A stretch of DNA of 64,000 nucleotides from Actinoallomurus spadix (GCF_024055725.1 NZ_JAMXMX010000010.1:186001-250000); one strand, 5' to 3'; positions 1-7,864 are shown, counted from the stretch's first letter. A program made the numbers and translations. The notes: generated by a model from the letters alone, not told the origin.

Positions 1-222
1 TTCGAACTGGTGGGTGGCGAGCTCACCGCGAAGACGCTTGTGTCGATGGTCTTCGACCGGCCGCGGATTCGACCGCATGAGCTCAAAGGCTTCACGGGTG
101 TTCTTCGGCGCTTGCTTCGCGAGCTCGGGCCAGCCCTTCGCCGCTTCGCTCGTGCCGAACCGAACGTCCCATTCCCGGCCGATCGGCGGAGGAGCAACCG
201 GGTCCTTACGCTTCGGGCTCAT
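1..222 (-). CDS. RelE-like toxin, partial (runs off window start)
   Basis: The reading frame starts at the ATG at 222 and runs off the left edge without a stop, so only the first 74 residues are visible. They begin MSPKRKDPVAPPP and contain the stretch EDHRHKRLRGELATHQFE. This pattern is usual for RelE/HigB-like toxins of actinomycete type II toxin-antitoxin modules, which act as ribosome-dependent mRNA interferases. The gene lies 6 bases after the stop of the putative antitoxin, in the same direction, so the two form one operon with the antitoxin first. The catalytic C-terminus is outside the window, so activity cannot be judged. The toxin call rests on the partial sequence and the partner. 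Confidence 0.6.
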   Translation of the reverse strand, partial: MSPKRKDPVAPPPIGREWDVRFGTSEAAKGWPELAKQAPKNTREAFELMRSNPRPVEDHRHKRLRGELATHQFE

Positions 223-228
223 CGAACC

Positions 229-690
229 TCAAAGGACCGAGACAGGACCGTAGTCGGTGCCGTCCAGAGGCTCGGTGAGCCTGGCACGCAACTCCGGGTC
301 CGCGTGAATCCTGGCAGTGCTCCGCCACGCCTCGACCACGGTCTCCAGCGGAGCGAGCGTGTCCAGTTCCGCACAGGCGTTCGCCGTTTCCACCAGCTCG
401 ACCAGGAACGCCCGCACGTCTTCGGTCGGCAGGAACTTCACCCAGGGGAACGCCTCCGGCAGCACCATGAGCAGAGCCCGCGCCCCCTCGTCCTGTTTCA
501 CCAGTGAGACGAACAGACGGGTCGTCACGCTCATGGCCGCAGCGGCAGCCTCCGCACGGTCGGCCGTCTCCAGAACGAGATCTTCTCCGTCACGGCGCAC
601 GAGTCGCAGTTGCTGCGCCTCGTCCAGCTTGGCGACCGTCTTGCCAGGCTGCTGAATGAGCTGTGAGAAGGGAACCTTGGTGGTACTCAC
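229..690 (-). CDS. Phd/YefM-like antitoxin
   Basis: A 153-residue protein beginning MSTTKVPFSQLIQQPGKTV, with a GTG start at 690 behind a purine-rich GAGAGGTGA. The N-terminus (SQLIQQPGKT, then RLVRRDGEDLVLETADRAEAA) looks like a prevent-host-death (Phd/YefM) fold, which binds DNA and neutralises a RelE/Doc-type toxin. At about 150 residues it is longer than classical Phd proteins (about 80); the C-terminal half is helical and probably binds the toxin. It is directly followed by the toxin-like frame. A perfect inverted repeat lies just upstream, as expected for autoregulation. Confidence 0.65.
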   Translation of the reverse strand: MSTTKVPFSQLIQQPGKTVAKLDEAQQLRLVRRDGEDLVLETADRAEAAAAAMSVTTRLFVSLVKQDEGARALLMVLPEAFPWVKFLPTEDVRAFLVELVETANACAELDTLAPLETVVEAWRSTARIHADPELRARLTEPLDGTDYGPVSVL

Positions 691-705
691 CTCTCTAGAG
701 TAACC

Positions 706-729
706 GACCTTTGAACTACTTCAAAGGTC
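706..729. promoter_or_regulatory. Inverted-repeat operator of the toxin-antitoxin operon
   Basis: Perfect 10-bp arms GACCTTTGAA (706-715) and TTCAAAGGTC (720-729) are separated by CTAC. They end 16 bases before the antitoxin start codon. On the minus strand a possible -35 (TTGAAG) lies inside the repeat and a possible -10 (TACTCT) just after it, so binding here would block transcription. Autoregulation by the antitoxin or the complex is inferred. Confidence 0.6.
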
Positions 730-754
730 TTCGCGCAGCGGCCCGTGGAGCGCT

Positions 755-790
755 CTCGTGAGGAGGCCCGTGCACTGGTCTCCTCACGAG
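755..790. terminator. Hairpin terminator of the choice-of-anchor P gene
   Basis: Perfect 11-bp arms CTCGTGAGGAG (755-765) and CTCCTCACGAG (780-790) with a 14-nt loop. It lies 18 bases after the stop of the minus-strand gene at 808 and upstream of the toxin-antitoxin operator, so it insulates the two units. There is no long T-run, which is normal for high-GC actinomycetes. Confidence 0.6.
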
Positions 791-807
791 GGCTCCGTAC
801 GGCAGGG

Positions 808-1515
808 TCAGCCGGTGACGGGCAGGTCGCCGGTGACGGGGGTGGGCTTGGGCGCCTGGCCGGGCGGCGCGGAGATGGGGCTGCCGGTCGCGGTCGGGGT
901 GGGCGTCGGCTTCGGGCCGCCGGGCGGCTGGGTGGGCGGCTTCTCGCCGGTGGCGGAGCAGGTGGCGGAGGAGACGCTGAGGGTCTGGGTCCGGCCGGCT
1001 CCGAGGGGGAGGGTGACCTGGATGGCGGTGACGGTAAGGGAGCCGTCGGCGTTGCGGGTCTGTTTGTTGAGGACGACGGACGCGGTGCCGAGTCCCTGGA
1101 CGGGGATGCTGAGGGCGCTGTTGGGCGCGGCGTCGGCGGCGAGGCGGTGCCCGGCGAGGCTCGCCTTGGCCAGGTGGGATCTGGCCGTCCCGTTGTCGCA
1201 GGTGGCGGTGACCAGGTGGGCGGTGAGGGCGGCCTTGGCGACGCGCAGGTCGGTGACGCTGGCCCGGGCGAAGGCGGGTTTGGTGGTGACGTGCAGGACC
1301 TTAACGTCGATGAGGGGGTTGGCCGGCAGGTGCAGCAGGCTCTTGTCGGCGGTGCCGGCGACGGCCGGGGTGGCGGGGATGGCGACCAGGCCACCGGCGG
1401 CCAGGCCGTAGGCCGACCCGGTCCCGGTGGTGGCCGAGGCCGTACCGGCCAGGGCGAGGGGCGCGGCCAGCGCACCGGCGATGGCCGTGACGGCGGAAAG
1501 ACGCTTCAAGCGCAC
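808..1515 (-). CDS. Secreted choice-of-anchor P family protein ending in LPVTG
   Basis: A 235-residue exported protein. The GTG start at 1515 is preceded by AAGGAG at good spacing; longer versions of the frame lack a ribosome site and were rejected. Residues 1-30 form a signal peptide (basic start, hydrophobic stretch, cleavage near ALAGTASA). The body starts GTGSAYGLAAGGLVAIPATP, typical of the choice-of-anchor P family, has a Cys pair, and is followed by a Pro/Thr-rich linker. The protein stops exactly at LPVTG: there is a sortase-like motif but no hydrophobic helix or basic tail after it. The anchor therefore looks lost, or the protein is released. Function is unknown; a surface or secreted role is inferred. 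Confidence 0.7.
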   Translation of the reverse strand: MRLKRLSAVTAIAGALAAPLALAGTASATTGTGSAYGLAAGGLVAIPATPAVAGTADKSLLHLPANPLIDVKVLHVTTKPAFARASVTDLRVAKAALTAHLVTATCDNGTARSHLAKASLAGHRLAADAAPNSALSIPVQGLGTASVVLNKQTRNADGSLTVTAIQVTLPLGAGRTQTLSVSSATCSATGEKPPTQPPGGPKPTPTPTATGSPISAPPGQAPKPTPVTGDLPVTG

Positions 1516-1622
1516 AGGTGTCCACTCCTTTGGGGGGCTCTCGGCGAGCAGGTACTTCCGCCCGCCAATACGCATGGAGGGGAGCCGAGGTTGCACGCTT
1601 CCTGAAAAGAATTTCCTGCGAC

Positions 1623-2135
1623 TTAAGCGGACAGCCGTTCCTCGGCGACCTGGTCCAGGAAGGTGTTCAGGTTGCCCCGCATCCGGTCCACCTGCTCCTC
1701 GAGGGTGAGCGACTCGGTGTACCGGGTGGCCAGGGGATTCTTCTTCTTGCCGCGTACGTACAGCGGACAGGCCAGGTCGCCGCAGATGTACGTGCCCACC
1801 GTGTTGCCGTCGCGCCCGGCGGCGCCCGCGCGCCGCGCGACGAAGAGGGAGACCCCCGACCCCGCGTGGGAGGTCAGGCAGACCGAACAGACCGTCGTCT
1901 TGACCATGCTCCTGCGGACCTCGGCCGAGACGCGCAGCGAGACCCCGATCAGCCCGTCGCCGCGCTCCGCGACCAGATAGCCGCGGTCCGGCGCTCCCGG
2001 ATCTCGCCAGCCGAGGAAGTCCAGGTCGTCCCAGGGCAGGTCGGCCAGGCCCCGAGGCAGGTGCAGCTTGCGCGCCTCGCCCTTGGAGCAGTTGATGAAG
2101 GACGCCCGGATCTCGTTCTCCCCGATCGGTTTCAT
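1623..2135 (-). CDS. FBP-domain zinc-finger protein (EF-G-binding type)
   Basis: A 170-residue protein beginning MKPIGENEIRASFINCSKGE. The N-terminal part (LPRGLADLPWDDLDFLGWRDP) and the C-terminal treble-clef zinc finger, with CSVC in the middle and CGDLACPLY later, match FBP-domain proteins related to FusB, which bind elongation factor G on the ribosome. The family is common in actinomycetes and its role there is mostly untested; EF-G rescue or fusidic-acid tolerance is inference. The start is placed at the internal ATG because TACGGT lies exactly 7 bases before it (leaderless signature) and there is no Shine-Dalgarno. It is divergent from the VOC gene, which has the same signature. Confidence 0.75.
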   Translation of the reverse strand: MKPIGENEIRASFINCSKGEARKLHLPRGLADLPWDDLDFLGWRDPGAPDRGYLVAERGDGLIGVSLRVSAEVRRSMVKTTVCSVCLTSHAGSGVSLFVARRAGAAGRDGNTVGTYICGDLACPLYVRGKKKNPLATRYTESLTLEEQVDRMRGNLNTFLDQVAEERLSA

Positions 2136-2296
2136 GCGCCGTACCGTAGTGCCCGGATTGGGGGGCTGTCGCCTCATTTAACCGGCTCCTTGGTTCCCTG
2201 ACCTGCCGTTCTGGGCGTCGCCGGGCCGTGGGCGCCCCTGCGCGACCGGCCGCCGTGGCGCACGGAACGTCGGGGGCGAGGCGTACGGTTCCGCGC

Positions 2297-2647
2297 ATGT
2301 ACACGATCGACTTCGTCGAGTTCCCCTCCGACTCCGCCCCCGCTTCCGGCCGGTTCTTCGAGGACGCGTTCGGCTGGCGCACCACCGCGTACGGCCCCGA
2401 CTACGTCGACGTGCAGGGCGGCGGTGTCGCGCTGGGCTTCCAGGCGGATCCGGCCGAACGGCCGGGTGCGCCCCTGGTGACCATCCGCACCGACGACCTC
2501 GACGCCGCGCGGCGGGCCGTCGAGGCCGCGGGCGGAGTCGTCACCGTCGAGCCGTTCGGCTTCCCGGGCGGCCGGCGCTTCCACTTCCGCGAGCCGGGAG
2601 GGTGCGAGCTGGCCGTTTATTGCCCGACCGTGGCTCCCGGCTCCTGA
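2297..2647 (+). CDS. VOC-family (glyoxalase-fold) protein
   Basis: A 116-residue single-domain protein beginning MYTIDFVEFPSDSAPASGRFF. The two beta-alpha-beta-beta-beta modules of the vicinal oxygen chelate fold are visible: the first ends near DVQGGGVALGF and the second covers LVTIRTDDLDAARRAVEAAGG to FREPGGCELAVY. Such small proteins act as dioxygenases, lyases or drug-binding resistance proteins; the substrate cannot be told. TACGGT sits 7 bases before the ATG, suggesting leaderless transcription. A fragment of a metallo-hydrolase gene follows immediately after the stop. Confidence 0.8.
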   Translation: MYTIDFVEFPSDSAPASGRFFEDAFGWRTTAYGPDYVDVQGGGVALGFQADPAERPGAPLVTIRTDDLDAARRAVEAAGGVVTVEPFGFPGGRRFHFREPGGCELAVYCPTVAPGS

Positions 2648-3116
2648 TCATCGGGGCGTCGGCAGCCGCATCGGCCCGTTGACGGTCGCCCCCGTCCCCT
2701 CGCTGGACTGGCGCGGTGACGGCTCCGACCAGGTCGCCTGGGTCGTGGAGGGCGCCGGCCGGCGGATCATCCATTGCGGCGACACCATGTGGCACGGCGA
2801 CTGGTGGCGGATCGCCCGCGAGCACGGCCCGTTCGACGTGGCGTTCGTCCCCGTCAACGGGGGGATCGCCCGCTTCGAGGGCTACGAGGCGAACGTACCC
2901 GTCACCATGACGCCGGAGCAGGCGGTCGAGGCCGCCGCCGTGCTCGGCGCGGCCACCGTCTGCGCCGTGCACTACGGGCTCTTCAACAACCCGCCGGCCT
3001 ACGTCGAACAGCCTGACATCGAACGGCGCTTCCGCCGAGCCGCCGAGGCCCGCGGCGTCACGGTGATCCTCGCCGGCGACGGCGAACCCGTCGCCGTCCC
3101 GTCCGCGCGCCGCTGA
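2648..3116 (+). pseudogene. 5'-truncated metallo-beta-lactamase-fold hydrolase (UlaG-like)
   Basis: The frame encodes TVAPVPSLDWRGDGSDQVAW, RRIIHCGDTMWHGDWWRIA, AFVPVNGG and a C-terminal CAVHYGLFNNPPAYVEQPD. These are the second half of UlaG-like MBL-fold hydrolases, including the GDT and the HYG metal-binding segments. The first half, with the HxHxDH zinc motif, is missing: homology begins right after the stop of the VOC gene. The only possible start inside is a TTG at 2679 with no ribosome site. The likely explanation is a deletion that removed the promoter and about 100 N-terminal codons. A short functional protein is very unlikely without the metal motif. Confidence 0.7.
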
Positions 3117-3137
3117 CCTGCGCGGCGGGCCGGTCGA

Positions 3138-3767
3138 TCAGCGTTCGGGCAGGGTGGGGTGGGGTTCCGGGGAGACGTCGTCGACCATGGCGCTGGTGAT
3201 GGCCCAGCGTTCGTGGTCTCGCCAGGCGCCATCGATGAACAGGAGCTCGGGCGAGCAACCCTCGTGGCGGAAGCCAGCCCGCCGGACCAGGGCGATGGAG
3301 GCGTGGTTGCCGGGCTGGATCTGGGCCTCCAGCCGATGCAGCCGCAACTCCGTGAAGGCGTGCCGCACGACCAGGCGCAGGCCTGCGGTCAGGTACCCCT
3401 GCCCGGCGGTCGGGGCGAAGGCGGCGTAGGCCAGTGAGCCGTTCTGGAAGCGGCCCCGGATGATGCTGTTGATGTTGACGATGCCGGCGATGGCCCCGGT
3501 GCCGCGCAGGCAGATCAGCAGTGACTCCTCGTCGGGCCGTGCGTACCGGTCGACGTAGGCCTCGAACTCCTGCGGGGTCGCGGGCAGCCTGACCCATGGG
3601 TGGTGCAGTTCCCTGCTCGCGGCCACCAGTTCGAGGAATTCGTCCTGGTCACCTGGGGCGAGCGGCCGGAGGGTCACTCTGTCGGCCCCGTCCGCCCCCC
3701 GGCCGGGCGGAATCGCCGCGCCCGCCGCGCCCGTCTTCCCGCCCTCGGCTCCGTCGTCGTCGTTCAT
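3138..3767 (-). CDS. GNAT acetyltransferase (RimJ/RimL-like)
   Basis: A 209-residue protein whose core starts at DRVTLRPLAPGDQDEFLELV. It shows the GNAT beta-strands, the acetyl-CoA segment around GQGYLTAGLRLVVRHAF, and the RimJ/L hallmark LRLHRLEAQIQPGNHASIAL followed by VRRAGFRHEG. These enzymes transfer acetyl groups to N-termini or small molecules; the substrate is unknown. The ATG at 3767 was chosen because TACCGT lies 7 bases upstream; the GTG three codons earlier would start inside that promoter. The first 28 residues are a low-complexity Gly/Ala/Asp tail. It is divergent from the MFS transporter. Confidence 0.75.
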   Translation of the reverse strand: MNDDDGAEGGKTGAAGAAIPPGRGADGADRVTLRPLAPGDQDEFLELVAASRELHHPWVRLPATPQEFEAYVDRYARPDEESLLICLRGTGAIAGIVNINSIIRGRFQNGSLAYAAFAPTAGQGYLTAGLRLVVRHAFTELRLHRLEAQIQPGNHASIALVRRAGFRHEGCSPELLFIDGAWRDHERWAITSAMVDDVSPEPHPTLPER

Positions 3768-3854
3768 GATCCGCACGGTAGCGGTCTCGGGCCAGGGCGG
3801 GCCGCCCGGAGCGGCGTACGGCGACTTGAGGCCGTTGTCGCATGGGTATTGCTA

Positions 3855-3871
3855 TTGCGAGATACTTGCAA
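3855..3871. promoter_or_regulatory. Inverted repeat upstream of the MFS-UTRA operon
   Basis: TTGCGAG-ATA-CTTGCAA, 7-bp arms with one mismatch, 48 bases before the MFS start in the GNAT-MFS intergenic space. Half-site and spacing suit a winged-helix regulator. The operon's own regulator-like protein lacks a DNA-binding domain, so who binds here is unclear. Confidence 0.35.
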
Positions 3872-3918
3872 CAAGCTGGACGGGTTCGTACCGGCCGCTC
3901 GAAAGGCGGAGCCACGCC

Positions 3919-5145
3919 ATGCCCCACCTGCTGCCAGAGACCGGACCGCAGCGCGTCATCGCCGCCTCGAACCTCGTCAACACCATCGGCAGCGGCGTCT
4001 ACCTGACCGCCGGGGTGCTGTACTTCACCGAGGCGGCTCACCTCCCGGCGGCCCAGGTGGGCCTCGGGCTCGGTGTCGCCGGGCTCGTCTCGCTCGTCGC
4101 GGGCGTCGTCGTCGGCCACCTCGCCGACCGCCACGGAGCACGCGGCGTCTACGCGGCCACACTCGTCGTCCGGGGTCTGGCGACGGCCGGTTTCCTCCTG
4201 GCGGACGGCTTCTGGCCGTTCGTGCTCGCGGTGTGCGCGGCGACCGGGGCGCACGCGGCCGGCCAGGCCGCCCGCAGTCCGATCATCAGATGTCACGGAG
4301 GGGACCGGCCCCAGCAGTTCCGCGCCCACCTCCGCGCCGTGACCAACATCGGCGTCTCCCTCGGTGCCCTGCTCGCGGGCTGGGCCGTCCAGACGGGCAC
4401 CCCCACCGCGTACGGGCTTCTCGTCGCCGGCAACGCGATCTCCTTCGTGGCCTCCGCGGCGCTCCTCGCGCTCCTTCCGCCGGTCACGCCCCGGCCCGCC
4501 ACCGGCGGCCCTCGCTGGATCGCCCTGCGGGACCGGCCCTACCTGCTGGTCACCGCTCTCGACGGCATCATGGCCATCCAGTTCAAGGTGCTCACCGTGG
4601 CCATCCCGCTCTGGCTGGTCCAGGCCACGACCGCACCGCGCTGGCTGATCTCCGGCACGATGCTGACCAACACCGTCATCGTCATCGCGTTCCAGGTGAG
4701 AGCGGGCCGCCGCGTCGACTCCCCGGCCGCCGGAGGGAGCGCCTACCGCCGTTCCGGGGGGGCCTTCCTCCTGTCCTGCGTCCTGATCTCCCTCGCCGCC
4801 GGGGTCCCGCCGTGGACGGCGGTGACACTGCTCATCGCCGCCGTCGTGATCCACACGGTGGGCGAGCTGTGGCACTCCGCCGCCGGCTTCGAGGTGTCCT
4901 TCGCCCTGGCCCCCGACCACGCCACCGGGCAGTACCTGGGCGTCTTCGGCCTCGGAGCCGGGCTCGCCGAGGCCCTCGGCCCGAGCCTGCTCATCTCACT
5001 CTGCGTCGCCTGGGGCCGCCCCGGCTGGTACGTCGTGGGAGCGCTGTTCACCCTCACCGGCCTGGCGGCTCCCCTCGCCGTCCGCCGGGCGCAGCGCCCC
5101 CTGGGAATCCGATCCGCCCACCTCGAACCCGCGGCGACCGCCTGA
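3919..5145 (+). CDS. MFS transporter
   Basis: A 408-residue membrane protein with about 12 hydrophobic segments. It begins MPHLLPETGPQRVIAASNLV and contains the MFS loop motif between helices 2 and 3 as GHLADRHGARGVY (about residues 72-84). It resembles drug/metabolite exporters of the actinomycete 'MFS transporter' group; the substrate is not predictable. The ATG at 3919 has a weak purine tract (GAAAGGCGG) 9 bases upstream. The UTRA-domain gene follows within about 10 bases, so the two are probably co-transcribed and the UTRA protein may sense the transported ligand. Confidence 0.8.
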   Translation: MPHLLPETGPQRVIAASNLVNTIGSGVYLTAGVLYFTEAAHLPAAQVGLGLGVAGLVSLVAGVVVGHLADRHGARGVYAATLVVRGLATAGFLLADGFWPFVLAVCAATGAHAAGQAARSPIIRCHGGDRPQQFRAHLRAVTNIGVSLGALLAGWAVQTGTPTAYGLLVAGNAISFVASAALLALLPPVTPRPATGGPRWIALRDRPYLLVTALDGIMAIQFKVLTVAIPLWLVQATTAPRWLISGTMLTNTVIVIAFQVRAGRRVDSPAAGGSAYRRSGGAFLLSCVLISLAAGVPPWTAVTLLIAAVVIHTVGELWHSAAGFEVSFALAPDHATGQYLGVFGLGAGLAEALGPSLLISLCVAWGRPGWYVVGALFTLTGLAAPLAVRRAQRPLGIRSAHLEPAATA

Positions 5146-5154
5146 GGTGGTTGG

Positions 5155-5685
5155 GTGGTCGTCATGCCAGAGCAGGAGGACACGCGGATGGACGAACCGG
5201 AGCGGACCCGGCCGATCCGTACACTGCTGGACCGCGCCGAGGCCGACGACCCAGGCCAGGTGACGTACGTCGAACAACGCCCCGCCCGTACCGGCGTCGC
5301 GCGGTTGCTCGACGTCGCCGAAGGCGCGCCCCTGGTCCTCCGGCAACGCGTGGCCCTCCAGGACGGCGTCCCCGCCGAGTTCGTCAGCCTGTGGCTGGAC
5401 CCCGAAATCGCCCGCGCCACCGGACTGGACACCCAGACTCCCGTCACGACGAGCGTCCGGGAGCTCATCGAATCGGCCACCGGGCGGCGGTTCGGCCGCG
5501 TCGCCGCGCACCTCACCGCCCGGCGGCCGACCAGCGCGGAGGTCAAGACGCTGGGCCTCGCGAGGAACATGCCGGTCCTGGGCGTCCTCGCGACGGTCAC
5601 CGACACACAGGGGCGCCCTGTTCTGGTGGTCGACCTGGCCCTCCCCGGTGAACTGTACGAACTGACCGACGCATACCCGCTCTGA
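5155..5685 (+). CDS. Stand-alone UTRA ligand-binding domain (GntR/HutC remnant)
   Basis: The protein contains almost only a UTRA domain: YVEQRPARTGVARLLDVAEG, LVLRQRVALQDGVPAEFVSLW and, near the end, ATVTDTQGRPVLVVDLALPG. UTRA is the effector-binding half of HutC/FarR-type GntR repressors. The winged-helix DNA-binding domain normally found on its N-terminal side is absent; the preceding 40 residues are too short and of the wrong kind. The start could be GTG 5155 or ATG 5164, the latter better spaced from GAGGTGG. It may be a degraded regulator or a ligand-binding partner without DNA binding. It is co-directional with the MFS gene. Confidence 0.65.
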   Translation: MVVMPEQEDTRMDEPERTRPIRTLLDRAEADDPGQVTYVEQRPARTGVARLLDVAEGAPLVLRQRVALQDGVPAEFVSLWLDPEIARATGLDTQTPVTTSVRELIESATGRRFGRVAAHLTARRPTSAEVKTLGLARNMPVLGVLATVTDTQGRPVLVVDLALPGELYELTDAYPL

Positions 5686-5832
5686 CGGCGACCGACCGCC
5701 GTACCCGGCCGGCATATGGCGTGCGGTCTGCACCGACCCGCCCGCATCGGTCCCCGGCCCCAATGGACCTCCTCCGAATTGGTCCCACGGGCCCCGACGC
5801 CGTCCGACACCAGGCCGACATACTCCCCGACT

Positions 5833-6507
5833 ATGGCCAGTTCCCCCCGAATCGCAGCGCTCGCCGGTGCAGCCGCCCTCACCGTGCCGCTGCTCGCGGC
5901 AGCGCCCGCCCACGCCGCGCCCATCGCCCCGACCCGCACGGCCCCGGCCGCCTCGGTCGCCGCCCCGGCCCAGGTCGGTGTCGCAGCGACCAAGTCCGTC
6001 TCCATCAAGGTCCAGGAGCAGCAGAAGTACTACTGGTGCGCACCCGCCGCCGGACGCGCCCTGCTCTCCCGCCTCATCAGCAAAGGACTGCCCAGCCAGA
6101 GCAAACTCGCCGGCTGGATGGGCACCAAGCCCCCGAACGGCACGTCCACCAACGGAATCCGTATCGGCCTGCGCAAGGCCCTGCCGACCTACGGCTCGGG
6201 GAGCTACGACGTGGTCACGGTGAGCCCCGGGCCGCAGAACGCGTTCTACGGCAGCGTCGAGTCCGCGGTCGGTACCAAGAAGGTCGTCATCATGTACCGG
6301 GTCCTCGTCGGCTACAAGCCGTGGGGCAGCCAGTACAACGACAAGGCCGGGCACGTGATGGTCGTCCGCGGCTACACGACGGGCTCCAGCCCGAAGATCC
6401 TCTGGTGGGACCCGGCCGACAACACGTACCACACCGCGTCTCTGGCCAAGTCCTGGGCCAGCGTCAAGAAGGGCGGCCACGTCGGCACGGTCGCCGCCAA
6501 GAGCTGA
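5833..6507 (+). CDS. Secreted C39-family cysteine peptidase
   Basis: A 224-residue protein with a clear signal peptide (MASSPRIAALAGAAAL, hydrophobic core, cleavage near AAPAHAAP). The mature part has the catalytic Cys in YYWCAPAAGRALLSR, the His in KAGHVMVVRGY and the Asp in WWDPADNTYH, in the order expected for C39-like papain-fold peptidases. Stand-alone secreted C39-like proteins are frequent in actinomycetes; their substrates are unknown. The start is the ATG right before the signal peptide. No operon partner is seen: the next gene is more than 200 bases away. Confidence 0.8.
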   Translation: MASSPRIAALAGAAALTVPLLAAAPAHAAPIAPTRTAPAASVAAPAQVGVAATKSVSIKVQEQQKYYWCAPAAGRALLSRLISKGLPSQSKLAGWMGTKPPNGTSTNGIRIGLRKALPTYGSGSYDVVTVSPGPQNAFYGSVESAVGTKKVVIMYRVLVGYKPWGSQYNDKAGHVMVVRGYTTGSSPKILWWDPADNTYHTASLAKSWASVKKGGHVGTVAAKS

Positions 6508-6719
6508 CCGCCTCCGGTGTCTCCAGCCACGGCATGAAGGCCCAGGTACGAAGCGGTTACCGGACCTTGGCCTACGAAGGCCGAAGCCGACGCCGAGCAT
6601 CCGCGTAGTTCGTTCGCCGTTGCGCTCGTGGGGACCGCCACAGCCACGCGAGCGGGTGGCGGCCTGCCACCGGTACGATTCGCGCGACGGTGATCCCCGC
6701 GGCGATGGGAGCGGATCGC

Positions 6720-7232
6720 GTGGGTGTGCTGTTCGACTACTTCCGGGCACCGGACGGGGAGACGGCGCTTCGGCTACTTGATCGAGGGAATGGCGTGCCG
6801 GCCGGCCCGGCGACGATCGGTACGGGCGTCGATGCGCTCGACGCGAAAGGCATCGATCCTTTCGTCATCCTCGGCCGGCTGGTCGGCCTGATCCTCGCCG
6901 TGCCCTCGAGCGTCGATCTGGTGAGGACCGCCGGCGTGTGGCCACCGGAGGAGACGAAGCCGAGGTCGCTCGAAGAGATGAACCGGCTGCCCGAGGACTC
7001 CCCGTGGAACACCGGCCCCTGGCTGGAAGAACTCGACGACCGAATCCGTGACGCGTTCGCCGAGGCCGACGATTACGCCCTGCCGTGGATCGCCGATCGG
7101 TGGGCTCGGATCGAGGAGTTCGACGGTCACATGGACGCGACGTTCGCTCTCGGCATCATCGAGGACTTCGTGGCCCTGGCCCGTCGCGCTCGCCGGGCGG
7201 ACGACCGGCTCTACTGCTGGATGTGCCTGTGA
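6720..7232 (+). CDS. Conserved hypothetical protein (DUF1877-like size and start)
   Basis: A 170-residue soluble, acidic protein, starting MGVLFDYFRAPDGETALRLL from the GTG at 6720, which has GGGAG 7 bases upstream. Upstream GTG 6690 and ATG 6705 in the same frame are alternatives. The opening resembles actinomycete proteins of the DUF1877 kind that begin MGVLxDYF, and segments such as DAKGIDPFVILGRLVGLI and DDYALPWIADRWARIEEF are typical of a conserved globular protein. No catalytic motif was recognised. It ends in CWMCL, a possible metal- or thiol-reactive tail. Confidence 0.65.
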   Translation: MGVLFDYFRAPDGETALRLLDRGNGVPAGPATIGTGVDALDAKGIDPFVILGRLVGLILAVPSSVDLVRTAGVWPPEETKPRSLEEMNRLPEDSPWNTGPWLEELDDRIRDAFAEADDYALPWIADRWARIEEFDGHMDATFALGIIEDFVALARRARRADDRLYCWMCL

Positions 7233-7346
7233 GCCGATGCGCTCATGTGGCGGCCTGACACCTGAGCGTCATGACCGATCACCCCGCAGCCGGAGGCGCA
7301 GGCGGCTGCTTTGACCACCGGGACCTCCGCCGTTAATTTCGTGATC

Positions 7347-7790
7347 ATGTCTGGTACTCCGCGCCTTCCCGGGTTGACGTTGGCCGACGCGGATCGACTG
7401 GTGCAGGCTGCGCTGGAGGTCGGCGCGGAGCGCGGTTTCCCTCCGCTGGCCGTGGCCGTGGTCGACGTCACCGGAGCACCGATCGTCCTACGGCGAGGCG
7501 ATGGCGGCATGCCCATGACCAGCCGAATCGCCGTGGCCAAGGCCCGTACCGCGCTGCTCGCGTTGAAACCCTCCGGCCAGATCGACCTGCCCGGCGGAAT
7601 CGTCGACAGCATCCAGCACCTGTACGGCGGCGACTTCGTCCCGTGGGCGGGCGGTGTCCTGATCACCGACGGTGAAGTGATCCTCGGCGCCGTCGGCGCA
7701 TCCGGTGCCCATGCGCGCGAAGACGAAGAAGCCGTACAGACGGCCGTGCAGCGATGGCGGGAGAATCGGTCCGCGGCCGACCAGACGTGA
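7347..7790 (+). CDS. GlcG/HbpS family heme-binding-like protein
   Basis: A 147-residue protein beginning MSGTPRLPGLTLADADRLVQ. The conserved core ALEVGAERGFPPLAVAVVDV, followed by GAPIVLRRGDGGMPMTSRIAVAKARTA and by PWAGGVLITDGEVILGAVG, matches the GlcG/HbpS (DUF336) fold. Members bind heme or corrinoids or act as accessory subunits of diol utilisation. There is no signal peptide, so it is cytoplasmic, unlike HbpS itself. TAATTT lies 7 bases before the ATG (leaderless signature). It is convergent with the CU044_5270 gene, with a strong hairpin between them. Confidence 0.8.
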   Translation: MSGTPRLPGLTLADADRLVQAALEVGAERGFPPLAVAVVDVTGAPIVLRRGDGGMPMTSRIAVAKARTALLALKPSGQIDLPGGIVDSIQHLYGGDFVPWAGGVLITDGEVILGAVGASGAHAREDEEAVQTAVQRWRENRSAADQT

Positions 7791-7864
7791 CACGGGACGC
7801 TGGCGCACATCTTCGCGAGCACAAGAAGTAGCGCGGCGGCATTCCTCTCGATCACGGCACAGGT

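Noticed and set aside
745-1605. Long plus-strand open frames opposite the choice-of-anchor P gene
   Set aside because: They are Gly/Arg-rich antisense frames of a GC-rich gene, with no ribosome site or recognisable domain. The same holds for most long antisense frames in the window.
808-2385. A 525-codon minus-strand frame that would extend the choice-of-anchor P gene upstream
   Set aside because: It runs over the FBP gene in another frame, and a perfect ribosome site plus signal peptide fix the start at 1515.
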